From positions 1-6,073 of the forward strand of contig RFJV01000484.1 in the NCBI GenBank assembly GCA_003694775.1: a stretch of 6,073 bases of DNA. The letters are read 5' to 3'. Below the pieces are notes generated by a model. That model was not told the origin of the DNA, ran no database searches, and saw only the letters and a list, made by a program, of their open reading frames with translations. The first letter of the stretch is position 1; every line of letters begins with the position of its first letter. The stretch comes from Chloroflexota bacterium. GTDB taxonomy: Bacteria > Chloroflexota > Anaerolineae > 4572-78 > J111. The position numbers and the translations under genes were made by a program. This document shows positions 1-5,406 of this stretch, one piece after another.

Positions 1-141
1 CACGACATGCTGATGGTGCGGGAGCTGTTTCCCCGGATGGTCATCATGGATGAAGGCAGAATTGTCGCCGATGGGCCAACCGACCGGCTGATGGCCGATA
101 CGGCTCTGCTGGAAGCACACGGCCTGGAAGCACCGCCGTAG
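1..141 (+). CDS. ABC transporter ATP-binding protein, C-terminal fragment
   Basis: Frame 1 is open from the window edge and ends at TAG (139-141), giving the last 46 residues of a protein whose start lies outside. It opens with His-Asp-Met, which fits the H-loop (switch histidine) of an ABC ATPase. It continues with RMVIMDEGRIVADGP, the typical strand after the H-loop ('..V.VMDEGRIVADG'), and ends LLEAHGLEAPP. Such a tail ('LLEAHGLE') is usual in CbiO/EcfA-type ATPases of cobalt, nickel or energy-coupling-factor importers. That subfamily is an inference from the ending alone; Walker A, Walker B and the signature motif are all outside the window. The protein would act on the cytoplasmic face of the membrane as the ATP-hydrolysing subunit of a transporter. 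It is not co-directional with a neighbour inside the window: the next gene converges on it after 6 nt. Confidence 0.85.
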   Translation, partial: HDMLMVRELFPRMVIMDEGRIVADGPTDRLMADTALLEAHGLEAPP

Positions 142-151
142 GCCGGCCTAC
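138..151. repeat. 14-bp perfect palindrome holding both convergent stop codons
   Basis: GTAGGCCGGCCTAC is a perfect palindrome. It contains the TAG stop of the ABC ATPase gene (139-141) and, on the other strand, the TAG stop of the YdcF-like gene (148-150). There is no spacer for a loop and no T-run on either side, so it does not look like an intrinsic terminator. The symmetry may simply follow from two TAG stops facing each other across a GC-rich GCCGGC core. Confidence 0.6.
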
Positions 152-828
152 TTGACCTGCCTGACCGAGTGGTGGTACGCGCCGGGTCTGAGCAGACGGG
201 CCAGCCGGCGCTCGAACCGGCCCCGCGGGTCAACCGTGTGGGCCAAATTGAGCAGTCCCTCGACCAGATACTCCCGCCACAAGTCCAGCCGGCCAGGCTG
301 GGAATCCTGCACCATTTGCTGAATTTCCGGCAGAAGGTCGGCATAGGCCGGAGGGAAGCTAATTTCCGCCAGGATTTCGGGGTGCACCGGAATGACCGCG
401 GCGTTGGGAAACACCTCATCCAGGTAGCGCTGGGCGCGGGGCGCGTGGTACAGATGGGTCAGGGCAAAAATGTGGGTGACATTATGGGCACGACACACCG
501 CCCGCGCCGCCCGCGTTTCGATGAGCGTGCACAGGGAACGGGGCCGGATTATCACAAAGTCCGCAGAAATACCGAACTTTTCCACCAGCAAAGATTTGAC
601 CACCTGCCCATCGGGGGTGTTGTGGGGGCCGTGAATGTCGGCGGCCACAAAAAGAATGTACGGCTTGGGGGCCGGCGCGCTGTACCACAGGGCCGCGGCC
701 ATCGCGGCCCGTCCCCAAAGCTGGCGGTTCTCCCGCTTGGTTCCCTGGCGCTTGCCCATTATCAAAATCGCCGATGGGGTGGTCGGCCAGCGCTCTTCGG
801 TTTCTTGAGGGGATTGTATGGTGTCCAT
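148..828 (-). CDS. YdcF/DUF218-like protein, soluble
   Basis: The protein has 226 residues. The ATG at 828-826 is preceded by AGAGG about 4 nt upstream, which supports this start. Three features fit the DUF218 (YdcF/SanA/ElyC-like) fold: an early hydrophobic strand AILIMGKR (20-27); a central part with GISADFVIIRPRSLCTLIETRAARAV (86-111); and THLYHAPRAQRYLDEVFPNAAVIPV (124-148). The last matches the family pattern of a strand ending in 'T..YH..RA...f' followed by a second strand. Known members are of poorly defined function; some affect envelope polysaccharide metabolism or bind S-adenosylmethionine. Unlike many SanA/ElyC relatives, this copy has no signal peptide or membrane segment, so it is probably cytoplasmic. 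The C-terminal 75 residues are helical and basic (RGRFERRLARLLRPG, 202-216), and I do not recognise them. It stands alone on its strand, convergent with the ABC gene and divergent from the adaptor operon. The family call is by motif resemblance only. Confidence 0.72.
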   Translation of the reverse strand: MDTIQSPQETEERWPTTPSAILIMGKRQGTKRENRQLWGRAAMAAALWYSAPAPKPYILFVAADIHGPHNTPDGQVVKSLLVEKFGISADFVIIRPRSLCTLIETRAARAVCRAHNVTHIFALTHLYHAPRAQRYLDEVFPNAAVIPVHPEILAEISFPPAYADLLPEIQQMVQDSQPGRLDLWREYLVEGLLNLAHTVDPRGRFERRLARLLRPGAYHHSVRQVK

Positions 829-903
829 CGCCTCTGAATGTACTCAATTTTTCGCTTGAGGCAAATTTTCCCCCCGCACAGTTGAAACACACCCGACGAT
901 AAT

Positions 904-932
904 TTGACACGGAACCACGGCAAGGTTACAAT
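904..932 (+). promoter_or_regulatory. Distal sigma70 promoter of the adaptor operon
   Basis: TTGACA at 904-909 is a perfect -35 box. It is followed after exactly 17 nt by TACAAT (927-932), which matches the -10 consensus at five of six positions. Transcription would start near 939, inside the palindrome described at 939-955. The first gene downstream is the adaptor at 1216, giving a leader of about 275 nt that would include the octamer array. This is the best promoter match I found in the window, but start-site use is inferred. Confidence 0.7.
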
Positions 933-938
933 ATTTTT

Positions 939-955
939 ACCGACCGACGGTCGGT
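939..955. promoter_or_regulatory. Palindromic operator, TetR-family type
   Basis: The sequence is ACCGACCG-A-CGGTCGGT: two perfect 8-bp inverted arms around one central base. Alternating ACCG/CGGT half-sites of this kind are typical of operators bound by TetR/AcrR-family repressors, which often control efflux genes. It starts 7 nt after the -10 box of the promoter at 904-932, so it covers the expected transcription start, where a bound repressor would block initiation. No tetR-like gene is present in the window, so the regulator would be encoded elsewhere. The inverted repeat is directly visible; the protein family is inferred from operator style. Confidence 0.65.
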
Positions 956-1024
956 CAATGACAGAGCTTTCGCCGGTTAAGCGGTTGGAGCATCGCTACC
1001 GGGTACAGGCGGAAGCAAGAAGTA

Positions 1025-1124
1025 AGGGGATACCCTGCTACTTTGCTACTCTGCTACTTTGCTACTTTGCTACTTTGCTACTTTGCTACCCTTTAGCCAG
1101 AAGTCATATCCCCTCTGGAGGGGA
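1025..1124. repeat. Inverted repeats flanking the octamer array
   Basis: AGGGGATA (1025-1032) sits directly before the octamer array. Its reverse complement TATCCCCT (1107-1114) lies 18 nt after the array, so the array could form the loop of an 8-bp stem. The second arm also takes part in an alternative local hairpin: TCCCCT (1109-1114), loop CTGG, AGGGGA (1119-1124). The two pairings are mutually exclusive. No T-run follows the local hairpin (AATTTG comes next), so it is not a convincing terminator. Confidence 0.5.
1033..1088. repeat. Tandem octanucleotide repeat (CTTTGCTA)n
   Basis: Seven consecutive 8-bp units fill 56 bp: CCCTGCTA, CTTTGCTA, CTCTGCTA, then CTTTGCTA at 1057, 1065, 1073 and 1081. 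The last four are identical; earlier units differ at positions 2-3 only. The array lies in the leader between the two proposed promoters of the adaptor gene. It happens to be open in the adaptor's frame (repeating YFATLLLC), but the adaptor's signal peptide starts much later, so it is not regarded as coding. Arrays of identical short units are prone to change copy number by slipped-strand replication. Confidence 0.9.
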
Positions 1125-1144
1125 AATTTGTGCCGGATGGCGCA

Positions 1145-1173
1145 TTGATTCCCGGCAGGGTTGGTGTTATACT
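1145..1173 (+). promoter_or_regulatory. Proximal promoter with extended -10
   Basis: TTGATT (1145-1150, four of six to consensus) is followed after 17 nt by TATACT (1168-1173, five of six). The -10 box is preceded by TGT, which gives the extended -10 motif TGn. Transcription would begin near 1180, leaving a short leader of about 36 nt to the adaptor ATG at 1216. This promoter lies downstream of the palindrome and the octamer array, so it could give expression independent of the putative repressor. The call rests on sequence matching only. Confidence 0.6.
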
Positions 1174-1215
1174 GAACCCTACCAGAAACAACGAACAGCA
1201 CTCCAGGAGAAAACT

Positions 1216-2511
1216 ATGAATTTCAGAATATCGTTAGGCCTGATGTTGGTCTTACTCATCTCGCTGACAGCCTGCGGATTTGGCGAAACGCCTACCCCCA
1301 CACCGGTGGTCATCGAAGCGGTTGACCAGCCGGACGTAGTTTCCGCGGAGGCCTTTGTGGTGCCGGTGCGGGAAGCAGACCTGGCCTTTGAAAGCGGCGG
1401 GCGGGTTGTCTCCCTGCCGGTTCAGGAAGGTGATACCGTCACCGAGGGGCAGGTGCTGGCCGAGCTGGACAACGCCCGCCAGAAAGCCACCCTCAAGCAG
1501 GCCCAGGCCAGCCTGGCCCAGGCCGAAGCCAATCTGTCGGAGCTGGAAGCCGGACCTACCCCGGAGCAGATTGCCCAGGCCGAAGCCAGCCTGGCCCAGG
1601 CCGAGGCCCGCCTGGCCGAACTCATCGCCGGGCCAACGCCGGAGCAGATTGCCCAGGCCGAAGCCGCGGTAGAAGTGGCCCGGGCCAACCTGGCTAAAGT
1701 GCTGGCCGGCTCCCGCGATGAGGACATCCGGGCCGCGTCCGCAGAACTGCTCAAGGCCGAGGCCCAACTGCGCGAGGCTCAGGCCGATTACGACGCCAAT
1801 GTCTACGGCGACCCCGACCGGCTGGGGCCGTTCGGTCTGGCCCTGGAGCAGGCCACCCTGAACTACGAGGCGGCCAAGGCCAACTACGACAAGCTGGTCA
1901 ACGGTGCCACGGATGAAGACATCGCCATTGCCCGCGCCCAGCTTTTTGAAGCCCAAACCGCGCTGGAAGCGGTCAAGGCCGGCGCGACCCCGGAGCAGAT
2001 TGCTCAGGCCCAGGCCGAAGTCCGGCGGCTGGAAGCGGCCCTGGCCGAACTGAACGCCGGGGCCAGACCGGAGCAGATTGCCCAGGCCCAGGCCGCGGTG
2101 CAGAATGCCCAGGCCGGGGTGGAACTGGCCGAAGTGGAGCTGTCCCGCACCCAACTGACCGCCCCCTTCGATGGAGTTGTCGGTTTGCTGATGATTGACG
2201 AGGGCGAGCTGGCCCCGGCCGGCACCCCGGTGATGACCATCGGCGATACCTCCCGCTGGCAGGTGGAAACCGATGACCTGACCGAGATTGATGTGGTCCG
2301 GGTCAAGCCGGGCGCGGCGGTCAGCATCAGCATCGACGCCCTGCCGGACGAGGCGTTCAAAGGCAAGGTGGTGCGGGTGACCCCCAAGTCGGTGACAAAG
2401 GCCGGCGACGTCACCTATACCGTACTGATTGACATCACCGAGGGCGATACGTCGCTCCTGCGATGGGGAATGACCGCCTTTGTGGATATCGAAGTGGGGC
2501 CGGAGCTGTAA
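1216..2511 (+). CDS. HlyD-family periplasmic adaptor lipoprotein
   Basis: A membrane-fusion (adaptor) subunit that would link an inner-membrane transporter to export across the envelope. The ATG at 1216 is chosen over in-frame upstream starts because AGGAG (1204-1208) lies 7 nt before it and a lipoprotein signal follows: hydrophobic residues 7-17 and lipobox L17-T-A-C20. The mature protein (total 431 residues) starts with a TPTPTP linker. The first half of a lipoyl/biotinyl-like domain is at 43-86 (GRVVSLPVQEGDTVTEGQVLAELD). A long Ala/Glu/Gln-rich coiled coil follows, 87-312, with a 26-residue repeat. The second lipoyl half is at 314-345 (LTAPFDGVVGLLMIDEGELAPAGTPVMTIG), and a beta-barrel/membrane-proximal domain runs to the end. 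This order is the standard HlyD/MacA-type architecture. The substrate cannot be told. No ABC or RND partner lies in the operon; the next gene (22 nt downstream) encodes a beta-propeller protein. Expression is probably set by the promoters and palindrome at 904-1173. Confidence 0.92.
   Translation: MNFRISLGLMLVLLISLTACGFGETPTPTPVVIEAVDQPDVVSAEAFVVPVREADLAFESGGRVVSLPVQEGDTVTEGQVLAELDNARQKATLKQAQASLAQAEANLSELEAGPTPEQIAQAEASLAQAEARLAELIAGPTPEQIAQAEAAVEVARANLAKVLAGSRDEDIRAASAELLKAEAQLREAQADYDANVYGDPDRLGPFGLALEQATLNYEAAKANYDKLVNGATDEDIAIARAQLFEAQTALEAVKAGATPEQIAQAQAEVRRLEAALAELNAGARPEQIAQAQAAVQNAQAGVELAEVELSRTQLTAPFDGVVGLLMIDEGELAPAGTPVMTIGDTSRWQVETDDLTEIDVVRVKPGAAVSISIDALPDEAFKGKVVRVTPKSVTKAGDVTYTVLIDITEGDTSLLRWGMTAFVDIEVGPEL
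1549..2133 (+). repeat. 26-residue coiled-coil repeat inside the adaptor gene
   Basis: Within the adaptor's coiled coil, a segment of the form AG.TPEQIAQAEA recurs starting at residues 112, 138, 164, 229, 255 and 281. The steps are 26, 26, 65, 26 and 26 residues. Copies 1, 2, 5 and 6 keep PEQIAQA; copies 3 (SRDEDIRAA) and 4 (ATDEDIAIA) are diverged in the same way (DEDI). The 65-residue central step contains YGDPDRLGPFG (197-207), which probably marks the turn of the helical hairpin. At DNA level, copies 1 and 2 share GAGCAGATTGCCCAGGCCGA, so parts of the array are near-identical 78-bp repeats. Confidence 0.85.
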
Positions 2512-2533
2512 GGTGGGAATGAGGAGCGGAAGC

Positions 2534-3982
2534 ATGCAGAAACGCATCGTATGGCTGGCGATGGTACTCCTTCTGCTGAGCCTGGGCGCCGGAACAGTCC
2601 AGGCCCAGCGGGAAATCCCGGATATGGATACCACTCTGGCCCGGGCCGCGGCACGAGGCTTTCTGGCCTCGCTGAGCCGGCCTGAGCTGGCCGGTTTGCA
2701 ATCCTTCTACCTGCTGGAGCAGGCCGCCCAAAGCGGGCTGGTGGACCAGTTGGGAACGGTGGAGCAGTTCGACCTGACCGGCGGCGAGTGGGTCAGTCCG
2801 GTGAGCTACCGGGCCACGGCGGTCATCCAGCCGGGCAACCGGGAAATTGCCCTGTACGTGGGCAAGTACAGCGGGCGCTGGCGGGTAGAGGGGCTGGACC
2901 TGCCGGTAGAAGCGCCGGCCCCGGCACAGTCGCCAGCGGCAACCGCCGCCGGGCCGGCGGCGGTGCCGGATAATGGCCCCGGACGGCTGGTCTTCCAGAC
3001 CCGGAGCGGTGGCGATATTTACACCATCAATGCCGACGGAACCGGTCTGCGCCGGCTGACCCACGGTCTCGACCCGGCTCTGTCGCCGGACGGGACGCGG
3101 GTGGCCTTTGCTCGCTGGGAGCCGCGGTACGAGCTGTTTGTCATCAACATCGACGGTACGGGCGAGCAGGCACTGACCCACGGCTGGCGGCAGATAAAAT
3201 CCCCCACCTGGACCGCGGACGGACGGCAAATCATCTTTAGCTGGCAGAACGGGGGCCGGCTGGATACGGAAACTCACCGCATCAACCTGGAAAAAGCCGC
3301 CCTGAGCGGTGAGCCGGTCCGCATTCCCGATAATGCCCGCGACATCAAGGTGGAATACGGCATTCTCAGCTACACCATTCCCCCCGACGCGTACTGGTCG
3401 CTCAAAGCCATTGACCTGTCTACGGGTACGCTGGCCGACCTGCCGGCGGAACTGCACAGCGTCGGTCCGGTAGCCCATCCCGTTCAGGCTGACCTGCTGG
3501 TGTACCGGGGCAACCGCGGCCTGACTCTGCACCACCTGGATACAGGGCAGGAGCAGGTCATCACCACCGATGGGCGGGACCACACCCCGGCCCTGTCGCC
3601 GGACGGAAGCCGGATTGCCGTGTCCTACTGGCAGGATGACCACTGGGAAATCCACGTGCTCAACGCCGACGGGTCGGGCCGCCAGCGGCTGACCAGCACC
3701 CCGCTGACCGTGCTGGTGGAGCGCCGCCAGCCGGTGCAGAAGCTGGTCGACGGCAAGGTGCGCTATGTGGCCCCGGAACAAACGGCCTGGAACAATGCCG
3801 CACCGGTCTGGTCGCCAGACGGGCGCAAGATTGCCTTCCTCACCGACCGCACCGGGCAGTGGGAGCTGTGGATAATGAATGCCGACGGCTCCGGCCAGCG
3901 ACCGATGTTCCCCAACGGTGCACTGGATGGTTTGAGCTTTTCCTTCAACGGGGCAGAGGAGCGGGTTATTTCCTGGCGGTAG
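2534..3982 (+). CDS. Secreted TolB-like (PD40) beta-propeller protein
   Basis: The protein has 482 residues. ATG 2534 is preceded by GAGGAG (2521-2526) and directly begins a signal peptide (MQKR, then hydrophobic 5-18, probable cleavage after VQA at 24). An alternative ATG at 2519 would add five residues. Residues 30-122 look like a small alpha+beta domain (helix ARAAARGFLASL, then strands ending RWRVEGLDLP), possibly NTF2-like; this is a guess from secondary structure. An Ala/Pro linker (125-148) follows. Residues 150-482 form a beta-propeller. PD40/TolB-type blades carry SPDG-type turns at 184-187, 354-357 and 427-430 (TADG at 227-230), and 'NxDGTG/NADGSG' turns at 166-171, 205-210, 377-382 and 449-454. 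Such propellers usually bind proteins or ligands and have no catalytic residues. The gene lies 22 nt after the adaptor and ends just before a hairpin, so the two are co-transcribed. Whether it assists the adaptor or acts separately in the envelope is unknown. Confidence 0.85.
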   Translation: MQKRIVWLAMVLLLLSLGAGTVQAQREIPDMDTTLARAAARGFLASLSRPELAGLQSFYLLEQAAQSGLVDQLGTVEQFDLTGGEWVSPVSYRATAVIQPGNREIALYVGKYSGRWRVEGLDLPVEAPAPAQSPAATAAGPAAVPDNGPGRLVFQTRSGGDIYTINADGTGLRRLTHGLDPALSPDGTRVAFARWEPRYELFVINIDGTGEQALTHGWRQIKSPTWTADGRQIIFSWQNGGRLDTETHRINLEKAALSGEPVRIPDNARDIKVEYGILSYTIPPDAYWSLKAIDLSTGTLADLPAELHSVGPVAHPVQADLLVYRGNRGLTLHHLDTGQEQVITTDGRDHTPALSPDGSRIAVSYWQDDHWEIHVLNADGSGRQRLTSTPLTVLVERRQPVQKLVDGKVRYVAPEQTAWNNAAPVWSPDGRKIAFLTDRTGQWELWIMNADGSGQRPMFPNGALDGLSFSFNGAEERVISWR

Positions 3983-3992
3983 GTTTTTTTGC

Positions 3993-4028
3993 GCAGGACA
4001 ACTGCTGGCAGTTGTCCTGCATTTCTTC
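3993..4028 (+). terminator. Intrinsic terminator after the adaptor-propeller operon
   Basis: GCAGGACAACTGC (3993-4005) and its exact reverse complement GCAGTTGTCCTGC (4008-4020) form a 13-bp stem, in practice 12 bp with a CTGG loop. It is followed on the + strand by ATTTCTTC, a moderate U-rich tail. It lies 10 nt after the propeller gene's stop and just past the minus-strand UPF0210 stop at 4027, so both convergent transcripts meet it. On the minus strand the sequence after the stem is GCAAAAAAACC, with no U-tract, so efficient termination in that direction is doubtful. A run of seven T (3984-3990) lies before, not after, the stem. Confidence 0.75.
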
Positions 4029-5406
4029 AGTTTCGCAGGCTGTGAATGGGGGCCGGGATTTTGCCGCCAAAACGGATGAACCGGGCCGATTGACCGGCAT
4101 TGTGGACCGGCATTATCACGCTTTCACCAAAGAGGCCGCCAAAGGAGACCAGTTCGCCGGCCTCTTTGCCGGGCACGGGAATGAGCCGGGCGGCGGTAGT
4201 TTTTCCGTTCACCATACCGATGACCATCTCATCGGCAATCAGGGCGGCGATGGTCTCCGCGTCAACGGAGCCGGGGATGGCAATCATATCCAGCCCCACG
4301 GAGCAAACGCTGGTCATTGCTTCCAGCTTTTCCAGCGTCAGCGAGCCGGTGCGGGCCGCGTTGGCCAGTTCCTGGTCTTCGCAAACCGGAATAAAAGCCC
4401 CGCTCAACCCGCCGACGCTCTGGCTGGCAAAAGAACCGCCTTTTTTCACCGCGTCGTTGAGCAGGGCGACAATCGCCGTTGAACCGGGCGCGCCAATCGC
4501 ATCGACCCCCAAAATGCGGAGAATCTCCCCCACGCTGTCACCCACGTTGGGTGTTGGCGCCAGCGACAGGTCCACCACCCCAAACGGCACACCCATTGCC
4601 TCGGCTACCCGCCGGCCTATCAGCTCGCCACAGCGGGTCACCCGAAAGGCGGTCTGCTTGATTTCCTCGGCCAGGTCATGCAGGCCGGGCAGTTTACTGC
4701 CGGCCTGGGCCAGGCGGCGTTCCAGGGCACGGGCCACCACCCCCGGCCCGCTGACCCCCACATTGACCACCACCTCGTGCTGTCCCAGCCCGTGGATGGC
4801 TCCGGCCATAAAAGGGTTGTCACCGGGCTGGTTGGTAAAGACCACAAACCGGGCCGCGGCAAAGCCGTCCTGGTCGGCGCTCTGTTCGGCCAGGGCCTTG
4901 ATGGTCTGGCCCAGCAGGCTGACCGCGTCCATGTTGATGCCGTGCCGGGTGGAGCCAACATTCACCGAGCCGCACACCTTCTGCGTGGTGGAGAGGGCCT
5001 CCGGAATGGCGGCGATGAGTTCCCGGTCAACCGGACTCATGCCGCTTTCCACGTTGGTCGAAAAACCGCCGATAAAATCGACCCCTACCTCGTCGGCCAC
5101 GGCATCCAGGGTGCGGGCAATCTGGATGAAGCCGTCCCGGTTGAAGCCGGCCCCCACGTAGGCCGCGGGGGTGATGGCAATGCGCTTGTTGACCACCGGA
5201 ATGCCGTACTTCTCGCTGACCGCCTCGCAGGTGGGGGCCAGCGCACCGGCATAGCGGCGAATCTTGTCCGCGATGCGCCGGCACGTCCGGCTGACATCCC
5301 CGCCCCGGCAGTCCAGCAGGTTGATACCCAGCGTCACCGCCCGGACATCCAGGTGCTCCTTTTCTATCATTCCGACGGTGTTCAGAATCTGCTCAGAACG
5401 TATCAT
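4027..5406 (-). CDS. UPF0210 ('PFL family') protein
   Basis: The protein has 459 residues, close to the usual length of about 450 for UPF0210/DUF711-related proteins. Recognisable family stretches are: MIRSEQILNTVGMIEKEHLDVR at the N-terminus; AVTLGINLLDC (23-33); CGSVNVGSTRHGINMDAV (145-162); NPFMAGAIHGLGQHEVVVNVGVSGPGVV (197-224); and TSVCSVGLDMIAIPG (365-379). Structural-genomics work placed the family near the pyruvate formate-lyase fold, giving the name. I see no C-terminal glycyl-radical motif of the RVxGY type, so a radical mechanism is not supported. No transmembrane or signal segment is visible, so it is probably cytoplasmic. The enzymatic role is not established in my knowledge. The start ATG (5406-5404) lies inside the end of the ACT-domain gene with a 14-nt overlap, and a weak GAGA ribosome site precedes it. 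Translation is therefore probably coupled, and the proteins may work together. Confidence 0.93.
   Translation of the reverse strand: MIRSEQILNTVGMIEKEHLDVRAVTLGINLLDCRGGDVSRTCRRIADKIRRYAGALAPTCEAVSEKYGIPVVNKRIAITPAAYVGAGFNRDGFIQIARTLDAVADEVGVDFIGGFSTNVESGMSPVDRELIAAIPEALSTTQKVCGSVNVGSTRHGINMDAVSLLGQTIKALAEQSADQDGFAAARFVVFTNQPGDNPFMAGAIHGLGQHEVVVNVGVSGPGVVARALERRLAQAGSKLPGLHDLAEEIKQTAFRVTRCGELIGRRVAEAMGVPFGVVDLSLAPTPNVGDSVGEILRILGVDAIGAPGSTAIVALLNDAVKKGGSFASQSVGGLSGAFIPVCEDQELANAARTGSLTLEKLEAMTSVCSVGLDMIAIPGSVDAETIAALIADEMVIGMVNGKTTAARLIPVPGKEAGELVSFGGLFGESVIMPVHNAGQSARFIRFGGKIPAPIHSLRN

Noticed and set aside
837..864. Possible minus-strand promoter for the YdcF-like gene: TTGCCT (859-864), 16 nt, TACATT (837-842).
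   Set aside because: The -10 box would lie only 8 nt from the ATG at 828, leaving no leader for the visible ribosome site, and the matches to consensus are modest. A second candidate (TTGCCG at 918-923, TATCGT at 896-901) is equally weak.
1033..1088. CRISPR array.
   Set aside because: The units are 8 bp and directly adjacent, with no unique spacers; this is a simple tandem repeat.
904..1215. The adaptor reading frame is open back to 904, with in-frame upstream starts including ATG at 958, which would code through the octamer array.
   Set aside because: These starts overlap the promoter or operator and lack a good ribosome site. The 1216 start has AGGAG at proper spacing and begins exactly a lipoprotein signal peptide, which an N-terminal extension of 104 residues would bury.
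1252..2634. Long minus-strand open frame opposite the adaptor gene.
   Set aside because: Its composition (Gly/Leu/Gln-rich repeats) is the antisense of the alanine-rich coiled coil in GC-rich DNA. It has no recognisable domain and the adaptor on the other strand is unambiguous.
2435..3781. Long minus-strand open frame opposite the propeller gene.
   Set aside because: There is no family resemblance. It spans the end of the adaptor gene and most of the propeller gene, both of which are well supported. Long shadow frames are expected at this GC content.
4100..5161. Long + strand open frames opposite the UPF0210 gene (also 4678-5430).
   Set aside because: They are low-complexity Ser/Pro/Thr- or Gly-rich translations antisense to a clearly recognised conserved family.
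4027..5406. Glycyl-radical enzyme, suggested by the 'PFL family' name.
   Set aside because: No RVxGY-type glycyl-radical motif is seen near the C-terminus and no activating enzyme is encoded nearby, so the name reflects fold resemblance only.
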